Source: Streptomyces flavotricini (GTDB lineage Bacteria > Actinomycetota > Actinomycetes > Streptomycetales > Streptomycetaceae). Taken from it: a stretch of 64,000 nucleotides of DNA. Location: NCBI RefSeq assembly GCF_020639365.1, contig NZ_JAINUL010000001.1:8255604-8319603 (forward strand), in the 5' to 3' direction. How positions within the stretch are numbered: position 1 is the stretch's first letter; each line of letters opens with the position of its first letter. This document shows positions 52,059 to 60,550 of this stretch, in pieces. The notes beneath the pieces are model-generated. The model saw nothing but the letters and a program-made list of their open reading frames with translations. It ran no database searches and was not told the origin of the DNA. The translations under genes were made by a program, and so were the position numbers.

Positions 52059-52439
52059 CTACGGCAGGACGAGAGGCACGGTGATGGTGAGGTGTTCGTC
52101 GGTGGTCGGCAGGGCGGTGGCAAGAGCGTTCATACGAGCTGCGAGGTGGCCGATCACCCGGCTGGTCAGTTCCTCGTCCCACTCCGCTGTGCCTTCCGGT
52201 GGCAGGCGCATCTCCCCCCTGGCAGGCGGGTTGTCACCGAGATAGCGCGCGGTGTCCATGTTGACGCCCCAACAGGCCAGTGCGATCTTCACCTGCCCGG
52301 GTGCCGCCCACTGCGCCCGGATGTGGGCGCACATGCTGAAGCCGTCCCCGCCGAATGTGACCGTAGTGGAGAACGACCTGCCACGGGGGTATTGCCGTAT
52401 CAGCTTGAGTACTGCTGGTTCCACAACGGCTCGCGCCAT
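52059..52439 (-). CDS. Small conserved-looking protein, unknown
   Basis: 126 residues from ATG 52439 (MARAVVEPAVLKLIRQYPRG). Mixed alpha/beta with FSTTVTFGGDGFSMCAHIRA, QVKIALACWGVNMDTARYLG and a C-terminal helix VIGHLAARMNALATALPTTD. An upstream in-frame extension to 52592 would overlap the opposite-strand ORF at 52554, so the shorter start is preferred; neither has a strong ribosome site. No family recognised. Composition is protein-like and unlike a shadow frame. Confidence 0.5.
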   Translation of the reverse strand: MARAVVEPAVLKLIRQYPRGRSFSTTVTFGGDGFSMCAHIRAQWAAPGQVKIALACWGVNMDTARYLGDNPPARGEMRLPPEGTAEWDEELTSRVIGHLAARMNALATALPTTDEHLTITVPLVLP

Positions 52440-52553
52440 AGGTTCCGTATACACCGTCTGCCCCCTGTCGAGCCTGGCCTTCAGCATTCCAGACGGGGCC
52501 TGCGGCGGACAGATCGTCTGCCGTCCCGACCGCTTCCTCTCCGGGGGAACGCT

Positions 52554-52832
52554 GTGCACCTCGTGGTACTCGGCAGCGCCGTCGCCCGGCACCTACCGGA
52601 GATCCGCCGGATGTTCCCCTCGGCTGTAGGCGCCTCGCCGTGGCAGTTCATCGAGACCGGCCCCGGCGACGGCGTGTGGGACAAACGGCGCGATGCCGGA
52701 CCCCGTGCCGGCTGCGAGCCAGGCATGCGGTTCACCCGCATCGTGCCCGGGGCCCAGCTCATCCACGGCATCAACCCCCTCCACCAGGGGTGCTGCCGCA
52801 AGTTCATCACCGGCCTCACCTCAGGCCGGTGA
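52554..52832 (+). CDS. Small ORF, possibly partial gene
   Basis: 92 residues from GTG 52554 with GGGGGAA 6 nt upstream. Reads MHLVVLGSAVARHLPEIRRM, FPSAVGASPWQFIETGPGDG, GMRFTRIVPGAQLIHGINPL and ends KFITGLTSGR. Balanced composition supports coding. It might be a stand-alone small protein or the end of a decayed gene; no family recognised. Divergent from 52059-52439. Confidence 0.4.
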   Translation: MHLVVLGSAVARHLPEIRRMFPSAVGASPWQFIETGPGDGVWDKRRDAGPRAGCEPGMRFTRIVPGAQLIHGINPLHQGCCRKFITGLTSGR

Positions 52833-53611
52833 CCGATTCCCGACATCGCCTCCGCGGAACGGCAACTGCGGCGGGCGTTCCTGTCTCTGGGTGGACAGGG
52901 GCTATGCCGGGAGACCTATCGGTGTGGGTCAGGACTGGCCTTGCTGCGTCATGTTGCGCGGCTGCGCCTGTTCTTCGGTCGGTGCCCCTTCCTCTGAGCC
53001 GTCATGGGCGTCCTCGTCACCGGCGACGGCGGTGACGACGAGTTCGGGCTCGTCGGCGCGGAGGTCACCCATCCGAGACGGAGCAGGCAGCGGCTCGATC
53101 ACCAACCAGGCCTGATCCCTCAGTCCATGTCGTCGCACCAGCAACGACCAACCGACTTTGCGGACACGGCCCAGAGCGTCGGGGCGCCTCCCGGCCTCGT
53201 GGCGAGCCGCTGACGCTCGACGGCGTCATGGACCGGGGTGGCCGATCCGGCCAGGACGCCACGGAGGCCCCGCGCGCCGCTGCCCGGAGGCCAACCGAGC
53301 CGAGCCGTCGGGTGGGAGATGAGGAGCTGGTCACCAGGCAATTGCGGAGGAACCCGCGTTGGCTGCGGGGAAACAAGAACGGGGGATATTACTCACCACT
53401 TCGAAGAGGGTCGGTGTTCGAAGTGGCAGGCGAAAAGCGTAAATTATAGCGATTTCAACTTCGGGGTCATATGAATTACGGGAAGCGTCGGCGCGCCCGT
53501 GCCGCGGAAATTTCGTGAGATCACCCGCCTGGCGGCTCTTCTCGTATTTGGCGGGTTTGAATTTATTTTTGGACGAAGGGATCTGCCTCGTGTGAGTTAA
53601 TCCGGCCCCAT
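52833..53611. other. Gene-poor region with a possible IS fragment, AT-rich to the right
   Basis: No intact gene. On the minus strand about 53075-53144 reads RRHGLRDQAWLVIEPLPAPS, like the start of an IS5-type transposase (LTDAxWxxIEPLLP). From about 53380 on, the sequence becomes notably AT-richer than the rest of the window and leads into the promoters of the DUF3494 gene. Confidence 0.35.
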
Positions 53612-53640
53612 TTGACGAAGGGGGTATCGGATGATAATAA
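53612..53640 (+). promoter_or_regulatory. Sigma-70-like promoter 1 of the DUF3494 gene
   Basis: TTGACG at 53612-53617, 17-nt spacer, TAATAA at 53635-53640. This is a near-consensus vegetative promoter and would leave a leader of about 180 nt before the gene. Confidence 0.65.
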
Positions 53641-53718
53641 CGGCGAATCTTGATATTTTCGTTGCGCATCGCGGGATTGAGTATGTTTTTAATCCTCCCT
53701 GCTTCTTGCTGTCTGTTT

Positions 53719-53746
53719 TTGACGCGTGAATGTTGCTGCGTAATAT
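53719..53746 (+). promoter_or_regulatory. Sigma-70-like promoter 2 of the DUF3494 gene
   Basis: TTGACG at 53719-53724, 16-nt spacer, TAATAT at 53741-53746, giving a leader of about 70 nt. Two strong promoters in tandem suggest high expression of the secreted protein. Confidence 0.6.
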
Positions 53747-53825
53747 GCGGCGACAAGACAAGGCTTCCCGGGCGATCGGTAGGAGCCCGGTACGCCACGG
53801 CCCCCCATAGGAAGTGGCCCCCTCG

Positions 53826-55058
53826 ATGAAGCTAAATATCCAAGCGGCTCAGCGCCGCACCTTTTCCGGCTGGCTGGCTTCGGCCGTCGCCGTAACGGTT
53901 GCCGGTGTCATGGCCGTTGGGATGCCGACGCAGGCCCTGGCCATCGCGACAGCCGTGCCTCTGGGCACCACCGCCAGCTACTCCGTTCTTGCAGGTCAGG
54001 GGGTCACCAATACGGGCCCAACGGTGATCGACCACGACCTCGGGACGCACCCGAACCCGGCCATCACCGGATTCCCGCCCGGCCGGGTCCTCGGTGCCGT
54101 GCACCCGGCGGATGCTCAGGCCCTCCAGGCCAAGAGCGATCTGATCATCGCCTACAACAACGCGGCCGGCCAGGCCGAGGACTTCGACCTTCCGGCGGCC
54201 ATCGGCTCCGGAACGTCCGGCCCCACCGAGCTGATTCCGGGCGTCTACACAAGAGACCCGGCCGGCAGTGTCGGACTCACCGGCGACCTGGTCCTGAATG
54301 CCGGGGGAAACGCCAACGCAGTCTGGGTGTTCCAGATTCCCGCAGCCCTGACGACGGCAACCTCCAGCCGGATCCTCCTCACGAACGGCGCTTCGCCGTG
54401 CAACGTGTTCTGGCAGATCGGGAGTTCGGCTGAGCTCAACACCAACACCACCTTCGTGGGCACCATCATGGCCCTGACTTCGATCTTCCTGCGAACCGGG
54501 ACGAACATCGAGGGTCGGGCCCTGGCCCGTAACGGTGAAGTGACGATGGACAACAACCGGATCTTCCTCGGCGGGTGCGCCACCGGCGGAACCACCACGG
54601 GAACCACCACGGGCACGACCACGGGCACGACCACCGCCGGCACGACGACCGGCACGACCACCGGAACTCCGACCGCCGGATCGACGACCGGTACGACTGT
54701 GGGTCTGATCGGTGGTGGCCTCCTGGGCGGACCGATCGTCGACCTCGTGTCCGGCGGCACCTCGGGGAACATCGCCGGCAACACCTCCGGCAATACGGCC
54801 GGGAACACGACGGGCGGGCACGGCGGTCAGCCTGGCAAGCCGGGCCACGGCGGGCCGGGCGGCCCGGACCACGGCGGCTTGGAGCACTACGGGCCGAAGC
54901 ACAACGGGCCGGAGCACGGCGGGCCGGAGCACGGCGGGCCGGACAAGGGGCATGACGAGGGACCTGGTAAGCCGGACCACGGCCACGGCCACGGCCACGA
55001 CGGGAAGCCCGCCGACCACTACGGGTACGGCAACAAGCCCGCGGGCCACGAGGGCTAG
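53826..55058 (+). CDS. Secreted DUF3494 (ice-binding-like) protein with low-complexity tail
   Basis: 410 residues from ATG 53826; a GTG 12 nt earlier overlaps the AGGAAG site. Signal peptide MKLNIQAAQRRTFSGWLASA to ALA (about residue 39). Residues 40-250 form a DUF3494/ice-binding-like beta-solenoid (LGTTASYSVLAGQGVTNTGP, ELIPGVYTRDPAGSVGLTGD, AVWVFQIPAALTTATSSRIL, GTIMALTSIFLRTGTNIEGR). Then Thr-Gly repeats (TTTG units, nucleotides 54590-54700) and a Gly/His/Pro/Lys tail with EHGG and HGHG units that may bind metal or surface polymers. No LPXTG anchor. In soil actinobacteria such domains probably act as adhesins or surface proteins rather than true antifreeze. Confidence 0.85.
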   Translation: MKLNIQAAQRRTFSGWLASAVAVTVAGVMAVGMPTQALAIATAVPLGTTASYSVLAGQGVTNTGPTVIDHDLGTHPNPAITGFPPGRVLGAVHPADAQALQAKSDLIIAYNNAAGQAEDFDLPAAIGSGTSGPTELIPGVYTRDPAGSVGLTGDLVLNAGGNANAVWVFQIPAALTTATSSRILLTNGASPCNVFWQIGSSAELNTNTTFVGTIMALTSIFLRTGTNIEGRALARNGEVTMDNNRIFLGGCATGGTTTGTTTGTTTGTTTAGTTTGTTTGTPTAGSTTGTTVGLIGGGLLGGPIVDLVSGGTSGNIAGNTSGNTAGNTTGGHGGQPGKPGHGGPGGPDHGGLEHYGPKHNGPEHGGPEHGGPDKGHDEGPGKPDHGHGHGHDGKPADHYGYGNKPAGHEG

Positions 55059-55090
55059 GCAGCAGGCTGCACGAACCCCGTTCATCGGAT

Positions 55091-55134
55091 GACGGCGCGC
55101 GGCGGGAACCTCATCGAAGCCGCCGCGCGCCGTC
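55091..55134. terminator. Strong terminator hairpin after the DUF3494 gene
   Basis: GACGGCGCGCGGCGG (55091-55105) and its exact complement CCGCCGCGCGCCGTC (55120-55134) form a perfect 15-bp stem with a 14-nt loop, 33 nt after the stop codon. It separates the DUF3494 gene from the following SdpA-like gene. Confidence 0.75.
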
Positions 55135-55279
55135 GGTGAGTCGCTCAGACCTCAGACGAACAGTAGACATGAGAAGGACCGGGTGGGCGGTGTCGAGCGG
55201 AATTGAATCTGCGGGCGTGAAGGAACTTCATCAATCCGATTCCGGCCCGGTCCCCCGACAACGTGATGACGAAGTGGCC

Positions 55280-55912
55280 ATGCCGAGCAAGCGGCCCATG
55301 GGAGTTCGCGCAATGCAAGCTGGGCTGCGCACTGCCGTGGCCGTCTGCCTGGTGACGACTCTGGTTCACGTCGTCCTGGTCTTCCTTCACGTGGCCCCCG
55401 CCAACCCTGTGTCGAAGCGGTACAGCTCACAGGTGAACGGGTGGGTGTACCCGCTCTTCGAACAGAACTGGCGGCTCTTCGCCCCAGACCCCGATTCCTT
55501 CAACCGAACAATCCTGGCGAGAACAGCACATTCCGACTCCAAAGGATCGGTGCAGGTGACCCCCTGGTTCGACCTGGCTGCCGTGGACCATTCCGCAGTC
55601 GACCACAATGTTTTTCCGAGTCATACGTCCCAGAACCTGCTGCGCCGCGCCTGGACCTCTTACGTCGAAACACATGGAGGAAGCGACACGGCACGCTCGG
55701 AACGGGCCGTGATGCTGCAGACGTACCTGCGGAATGTCGCTGCGGACCGCGTAGCCGCCCTCAACGGCGGTGGCGGCACCTTCGAGTTCATTCAGCTCCG
55801 GGTCATCACACTGCCCGTCGCTGCGCCCGGCGCAGCGTCCCGGAACCGCCCGCCGGCACCCAGCGAGGACCGGCTCCTGCCCTGGTGGAAGGTGACCTCG
55901 CATGGGAAGTGA
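55280..55912 (+). CDS. SdpA-like (DUF5819) membrane-anchored protein
   Basis: 210 residues from ATG 55280 (MPSKRPMGVRAMQAGLRTAV); other starts nearby are possible because none has a strong ribosome site. One N-terminal transmembrane helix (TAVAVCLVTTLVHVVLVFLH) is followed by VNGWVYPLFEQNWRLFAPDP, the W-x-LFAPxP signature of DUF5819/SdpA proteins. SdpA of Bacillus works with SdpB to mature the SdpC peptide toxin. Overlaps the HTTM gene by 11 bp. Toxin maturation here is inference. Confidence 0.75.
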   Translation: MPSKRPMGVRAMQAGLRTAVAVCLVTTLVHVVLVFLHVAPANPVSKRYSSQVNGWVYPLFEQNWRLFAPDPDSFNRTILARTAHSDSKGSVQVTPWFDLAAVDHSAVDHNVFPSHTSQNLLRRAWTSYVETHGGSDTARSERAVMLQTYLRNVAADRVAALNGGGGTFEFIQLRVITLPVAAPGAASRNRPPAPSEDRLLPWWKVTSHGK

Positions 55913-57122
55913 ACAGATCCCCCAGTTCCCTTCCACGGCGCCCACGCCGCACCGGCGTGCGGCTCAGGAGGCTTCGGTCGCCGGCACGGCCGACCGGTGG
56001 TTCCTGGAGCGGATCGGTGCCCTGTGGGCGCTTCTCACCCACCGTCCGGTCTCCCTGTACGCCGCGTCGGTTCTGCGCATCGGCTACGGGCTGCTCTATC
56101 TGGTCTACCTGCTGCGCGAGTTCCCGCATCGTGACGAGATCTGGGGGCCCGGCTCGCCCTGGACACCGGCGCTGGCGCGACAGCTCTTCGACCAAACGGG
56201 CTGGAACAGCATCCTGATCCTGTCCGACAACCGCGCCTACTTCGAACTCTGCTACGTGATGGCCCTCGTCACGTCGGCGCTGTTCATGCTGGGCTGGCGG
56301 ACCCGGGCCATGTCTGTCCTCTTCGCCGTCGTGGTGGCCTCGTTCCATGCCAGGTCGATCTTCATGACGGACGGGGGCGACAACCTGATCCTGCTGATGG
56401 CCCTCTACCTCGTCCTCACCTCGTGCGGTCGGCGCTGGTCTCTGGACGCGCGCAGGAACCGGCTCTTGGCAGCCCGTGCGGGAGACGTGCCGGAGCCGGT
56501 GAGGAGCTTCTCCGCACAACAACTCCACGATGCCCGTACCACCTTGACCACGGTGGTGCACAACTGCGCCATGCTCGTCATCGCGGCACAGGTCTGCTTC
56601 CTCTACGGATCGGCAGGCCTGTACAAGGTCCAGGGCCCGACCTGGGGGAGCGGCACCGCTCTCCACTACGCGCTGAACCTCGAACTCTTCCAGCCCTGGC
56701 CCGCACTCTCCCACCTCGTGGACGAGTACCCGATGATGATCGCGATCGCCAGCTACCTGACGGTGCTCTTGCAGGTCGCCTTCCCGTTCGTACTCTTCGG
56801 CAGGCTCAAGTACCCCGTTCTGACCGTGCTGCTGGGCATGCACATCGGCATCGCAGTGCTCCTGGGACTGCCTCTCTTCTCCGGCGCGATGATCGTTGCG
56901 GACGCCGTGTTCCTTCCCGACCGCTTCTACGCCTTCCTGCCGCGCCTGTGGCGACGCGCGGCACAGCGCACGGGGACGCGGCCGTCGGCCCCCGACCGAG
57001 CGGCAGGAGCCGTATCCGTACCTCCGCAGGGCAGGCCCGGAGTACCCGGCTCCACGCATCGAGCCGTCTCTGCGCAGAAGGACATCACGCCGGCTACCGG
57101 GCTCGCATCCGAGCACGGCTGA
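55902..57122 (+). CDS. HTTM-domain (SdpB-like / vitamin K carboxylase-like) membrane protein
   Basis: 406 residues from ATG 55902 with GAAGGTGA upstream, overlapping the DUF5819 gene. Multiple membrane segments (SVLRIGYGLLYLVYLLREF, ALVTSALFMLGWRTRAMSVL, VHNCAMLVIAAQVCFLYGSA, LYKVQGPTWGSGTALHYALN, YLTVLLQVAFPFVLFGRLKY) match the HTTM family, to which SdpB belongs. FLYGSAGLYKVQGPTW is the characteristic core. Tail of about 60 residues is low complexity. Forms an SdpA-SdpB-like pair; no SdpC-like toxin gene is evident next to it. Confidence 0.8.
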   Translation: MGSEQIPQFPSTAPTPHRRAAQEASVAGTADRWFLERIGALWALLTHRPVSLYAASVLRIGYGLLYLVYLLREFPHRDEIWGPGSPWTPALARQLFDQTGWNSILILSDNRAYFELCYVMALVTSALFMLGWRTRAMSVLFAVVVASFHARSIFMTDGGDNLILLMALYLVLTSCGRRWSLDARRNRLLAARAGDVPEPVRSFSAQQLHDARTTLTTVVHNCAMLVIAAQVCFLYGSAGLYKVQGPTWGSGTALHYALNLELFQPWPALSHLVDEYPMMIAIASYLTVLLQVAFPFVLFGRLKYPVLTVLLGMHIGIAVLLGLPLFSGAMIVADAVFLPDRFYAFLPRLWRRAAQRTGTRPSAPDRAAGAVSVPPQGRPGVPGSTHRAVSAQKDITPATGLASEHG

Positions 57123-57234
57123 GCAGCCGCGCGGACGGCGGCGCGGTCACGGGCTGCGCCGGCCGTAGTGCGGGATGAGGCCGCGGTGGCGGCACAGGAA
57201 GGCACGGTCAACCCGGGCAGGAGGGCTGGGTCCT

Positions 57235-57443
57235 CCTGCCGGGCGGACGATGGACGGTGTCGGCCTGGAGCCCCGCATCGTCCAGGGCGACGTCGAGTCG
57301 TGCTTCTTCGCCGGGCCCAGGCAGCACTCCTTCCCGTGATTTGCCCAGACTTCCGCCGGAACATCAGGTCCAGCGGCCTCCTGGCTGATGAGACCGATGC
57401 CTCGGTCGGCTTCGAACGATTGCACGACACCGCAGGGCGACAT
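57235..57443 (-). pseudogene. Decayed cold-shock protein gene
   Basis: From ATG 57443 the minus strand reads MSPCGVVQSFEADRGIGLIS, QEAAGPDVPAEVW, resembling the CspA start GTVKWFxxxKGFGFI...GPDVFVH; a shift of frame then gives EEARLDVALDDAGLQADTV, the usual Csp end (xFDVxxGxxGxxAxxV). The aromatic RNA-binding residues are mostly lost (Gly-Ile-Gly instead of GFGF), so it is inactive. The rest of 57123-57788 holds no supported gene. Confidence 0.5.
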
Positions 57444-57788
57444 GCTTCCGCTTCCGGCTCCGCGCCGTAGTGGCACGCATCCTCGGCCGCCGAGCTCGGG
57501 GAACACTCTGCTGCTCAGCTCCCGCATCACAGCGCTCTGCCGCCTCATCGCCTCCGCGATGCCCGAGTCCGCCTGGCGCGGCCGCGCGGCCGCGCGGTGC
57601 GCGATTCCGGCCGGATCAGTGGGTTCGGTGGTATCTCGTGGGAGGACCGCCACGGGTCGCACGGTGTGTACGTGCCGCGAAGGAGCGGCCTGGCCCCCAT
57701 TCTGAGGCCAGGCCGTTCCCGGCAGGGGGTGAGCGGGCGATCCCACGCCCGCTGTAGACGGTCGTGCGGTGATCAGAGGAGCAGAGCG

Positions 57789-59069
57789 GTGACGGAGACG
57801 GGCCCGATCGTGGTGTTCGCGAACTTCCTCTCGGACTTGGCGGTCGATCTGGACGAGGGGCAGATCCTGACGACGTGGGCCCAGCAGGCGCCGCGGAAGG
57901 TGTGGCTGCTTCGGCCGGGGGACGTGTTCGTCACTCCCGTGCCGCTGAGCCGAGAGTTCCTGCTGTACGCGTATGGGCTGACCGGCGTACCCCCGGATGC
58001 GGTGGCTGTCATCGAGGTGCCCCCCGCCGGAGCCGTCCCGCTGGCGCGGGCGGTGCGCGAGGCCGGCCTCGTGGAGCAGGTCCGGGCTCTCGCCGGGGAC
58101 CGGGGTGCGGCGCTGCTGCCGACGGCTTTGGACGCGTCGGCGATCGCGTTCGCCCGAGAAGTCGGCCTCGCGGTGCGCCCGTACCCCACGGTCGAGGCAG
58201 CCGAAGCAGCCCTGAAGATGACCATGCTGCTCAATACGAAGACCGGCTTCCGCGGGACGGCCGGGAAGCTGGGCATGAGGCTGCCGACGGGGCGGATGTG
58301 CCGGCGCCCGGCGGCGGATGGCGTGGCGCGTGACCTCTTGAGGGATCACGAGCGCGTCGTGGTGAAGCCCGACCGTTCGGCGGGAGGCCACGGGATGCGC
58401 TTCGTGTGCCGCGATGACCTGAGGGGCGGGGCGAGCCTGTCGCTTGATGCGGTCGGCGGGCCCGAGGGTCTGTGGGTGGTGGAGGAGTGCCTCGACGTGG
58501 CCGAATCGGTCAGTGTCCAGCTGGAGGTGACCGCCTCTGGGACGCACGTGCTCTTCAGCGGAGCGATGCGCACGGTCCAGGGTTCCTTCACGGGATACGC
58601 TTCTCCGCTGCCGCCGTCCTGCGCGCATGTGGCCGGCGAGTTGGAGGAGTGGGGGATGGCCTTGGGAGGCCATCTGGCCGAGAACGGCTATGCCGGGCCC
58701 TTCGGGCTCGACGCGCTGGTGGACACGGACGGTGTCGCGTACGCGAGTGAGAGCAACATCCGCCGTACGGCCACCACCACACCGCACGCCATGGTCACCC
58801 GGCTGACCGAGGGATCGACCAACGCACGGCCGGCGTGGTCGGTGTCGAAGGGGTGGACGCGGACTCCCATGGATTTCGGCGAGGTGCTGGCCCGGCTCCG
58901 GGCTTCCCGCCTCGCGTTCGACCCGGATCGTGGCGAGGGTGTGGTTCTCTACGCGGACGCGCCGCCCGACGGCCGTTCCTGGCGGTACGCGGTGATTGCC
59001 AGGAGCGCCTGGGACGTTGAGGAGCAGGAAGCCGCGTTGGTCGAGGTTCTCGAATTCGAGGGTGGCTGA
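57789..59069 (+). CDS. ATP-grasp enzyme, peptide-ligase (PGM1-like) type
   Basis: 426 residues from GTG 57789 with AGAGGAG 7 nt upstream. Central ATP-binding VVVKPDRSAGGHGMRFVCRD near residue 190, EECLDVAESVSVQLEV and the metal-binding end YASESNIRRTATTTPHAMVT. The overall order resembles ATP-grasp ligases related to PGM1 of pheganomycin and to uncharacterised actinobacterial relatives. It sits downstream of the SdpAB-like pair in the same direction but 670 bp away. Substrate unknown; joining a small acid to a peptide is one option. Confidence 0.75.
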   Translation: MTETGPIVVFANFLSDLAVDLDEGQILTTWAQQAPRKVWLLRPGDVFVTPVPLSREFLLYAYGLTGVPPDAVAVIEVPPAGAVPLARAVREAGLVEQVRALAGDRGAALLPTALDASAIAFAREVGLAVRPYPTVEAAEAALKMTMLLNTKTGFRGTAGKLGMRLPTGRMCRRPAADGVARDLLRDHERVVVKPDRSAGGHGMRFVCRDDLRGGASLSLDAVGGPEGLWVVEECLDVAESVSVQLEVTASGTHVLFSGAMRTVQGSFTGYASPLPPSCAHVAGELEEWGMALGGHLAENGYAGPFGLDALVDTDGVAYASESNIRRTATTTPHAMVTRLTEGSTNARPAWSVSKGWTRTPMDFGEVLARLRASRLAFDPDRGEGVVLYADAPPDGRSWRYAVIARSAWDVEEQEAALVEVLEFEGG

Positions 59070-59136
59070 CCCGCACGAAGTCGGTCCCGGCACCCAGGAA
59101 GGGTGCCGGGACCGGCGCCGTCATGCGCGGAGCGGA

Positions 59137-59505
59137 TCAGGCGGGGCGGCCGCCGAAGGGGGCGCCGGTGCCGTAGTACGTGCCCAGCTCCTCTCGGTAT
59201 CCGGCGTCGCCGAGGTGCTTGTCCCGGTGGAACTCGGGGGCGTTCTTGATCTGTTCCTTGGTGCGGTCGACGAAGACCTTCTTGTCCTCCGGGTCGATCC
59301 TGACGACGGTGCTCGCCGGGAGCAGGACCTCCTTGCCGAAGATCCAGACGCCGGTGTCGACCACCAGGTAGGTGTCGCCGACCTCGTCGGAGTGCTTGTC
59401 GACCGTGCCGATGCTCCCGTCGGTCGCCTCGACCTTGTAGCCGGTCAGATCGGTACCGGCCAGGTAGCCGGACGTCGACTTGTAACTCCACACATGTTCA
59501 GTCAC
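59137..59505 (-). CDS. PRC-barrel domain stress protein
   Basis: 122 residues from GTG 59505 with GAGGAG upstream. Contains TGYKVEATDGSIGTVDKHSD, YLVVDTGVWIFGKEVLLPAS and VFVDRTKEQIKNAPEFH, the PRC-barrel pattern with its C-terminal extension frequent in Streptomyces. Cytoplasmic, usually linked to general stress. Convergent with the ATP-grasp gene. Confidence 0.9.
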   Translation of the reverse strand: MTEHVWSYKSTSGYLAGTDLTGYKVEATDGSIGTVDKHSDEVGDTYLVVDTGVWIFGKEVLLPASTVVRIDPEDKKVFVDRTKEQIKNAPEFHRDKHLGDAGYREELGTYYGTGAPFGGRPA

Positions 59506-59798
59506 GCGAAAACAACTCCTCGGTCAATGGAGGACGGCGGCGAAATGCTTCTCCGTCGATCCTCCTTTTCCGTACGTCGTGCTCGGCGGTGCGGTTGTGC
59601 TGCGTTCCGCCTGGACTTCATCTGCCCCGCCTCTACGACTTCACGCACCCGGATCCAATTGCCGGGCCGGGACGGCCGTCGATCCTTGGAGGTGAGCAGG
59701 TCCCCGGCCGCATCACGGCGACCGTCCCGGCTTCCCTATGCTGCCTCCGGTATCCGCACCCATTTTCTTCTGGGTTCGCGAGGGCCTGACGAAGCCAA

Positions 59799-59852
59799 CA
59801 CGGCGGTGGCCGGTCACCCCCTACCGGGAGGGGGTGACCGGCCACCGCCGTG
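59799..59852. terminator. Perfect 24-bp stem hairpin followed by T-rich sequence
   Basis: The 24 bases at 59799-59822 are exactly complementary to 59829-59852 with the loop ACCGGG, and TTTTGTTCCTT follows on the plus strand. It has the form of a very strong terminator, yet no intact gene reads into it from either side: the PRC gene is leftward and starts 290 bp away, and the next rightward gene starts at 60027. Confidence 0.7.
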
Positions 59853-60026
59853 CAGTTTTGTTCCTTATCCTGATTGCTGGGCAGGAGGCTTCGTCTACGT
59901 TTGACGACGGTGCTTCGACGGAGCCTCGTCGGGGGCGATGCATCTGGGGGCATCTGGGGGTGCCGCCTTACGCTGCTTGGCCCAATCGGCCACTCGGCGA
60001 AGCGTTCTTCGGGCAGAACAACCTTC

Positions 60027-60470
60027 ATGAACAGCAATCACGAGATGGATCCCGCACACCAGGTGCCGGACGAAGTCGACGAGAAGACGGTTCGAGCACT
60101 GGGTGCGCTCTCGAAGGCGCTGGAAACCACGGAGCGGGCCCGTGGTCACCTCTACGGGTTTCACCAGCTGACCGGGACCGCGGACTTCGAGCTCGGCGAC
60201 GCCGTGCGACTCCTGAGGGAGGCGGGGCACGTAGAGCATGCCGCCCGCGTCGAGAAAGAGATCGTCGGCCGCAATGTCATCCCAGGGCACTGGACGTTCC
60301 AGATCATCGAGGCCTACAACGCCACCTATTACCAGCCCTTCGCCGCGGTGGAACGCGACATCGTGGACGAAGTGGCCGGTGGGCGGGACCACCTTCTGGA
60401 GGCCCGGCTCAAAACGGTTCGACGCACGCCCCACCATCCTGACCACACCGCAGTGCCCCCCTCCTCCTGA
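60027..60470 (+). CDS. Helical protein of unknown function
   Basis: 147 residues from ATG 60027. Mostly helical: VRALGALSKALETTERARGH, ELGDAVRLLREAGHVEHAAR, then VIPGHWTFQIIEAYNATYYQ and ERDIVDEVAGGRDHLLEARL. This resembles small conserved actinobacterial proteins without assigned function. No membrane segment. Directly upstream of an IS630-like remnant. Confidence 0.7.
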   Translation: MNSNHEMDPAHQVPDEVDEKTVRALGALSKALETTERARGHLYGFHQLTGTADFELGDAVRLLREAGHVEHAARVEKEIVGRNVIPGHWTFQIIEAYNATYYQPFAAVERDIVDEVAGGRDHLLEARLKTVRRTPHHPDHTAVPPSS

Positions 60471-60550
60471 TGGAAAGGCCGGCTCGGCGAAGGCGCGGAA
60501 GAGGCCCACCGCAACGGAGCTGACCGGTCGAAGCTTCCTCATGCAGCGGC

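Noticed and set aside
54590..54700. CRISPR-like or satellite repeat
   Set aside because: The repeats are in-frame Thr-Gly codons of the DUF3494 protein tail, too short and irregular for CRISPR.
53826..55058. DUF3494 protein as the SdpC-like toxin partner of the SdpAB-like genes
   Set aside because: It is separated by a strong terminator, has its own promoters and shares no SdpC-like layout; only adjacency supports the link.
57147..59093. 648-residue minus-strand frame opposite the second ATP-grasp gene
   Set aside because: Shadow of the plus-strand ATP-grasp gene, which has a good ribosome site and clear motifs.
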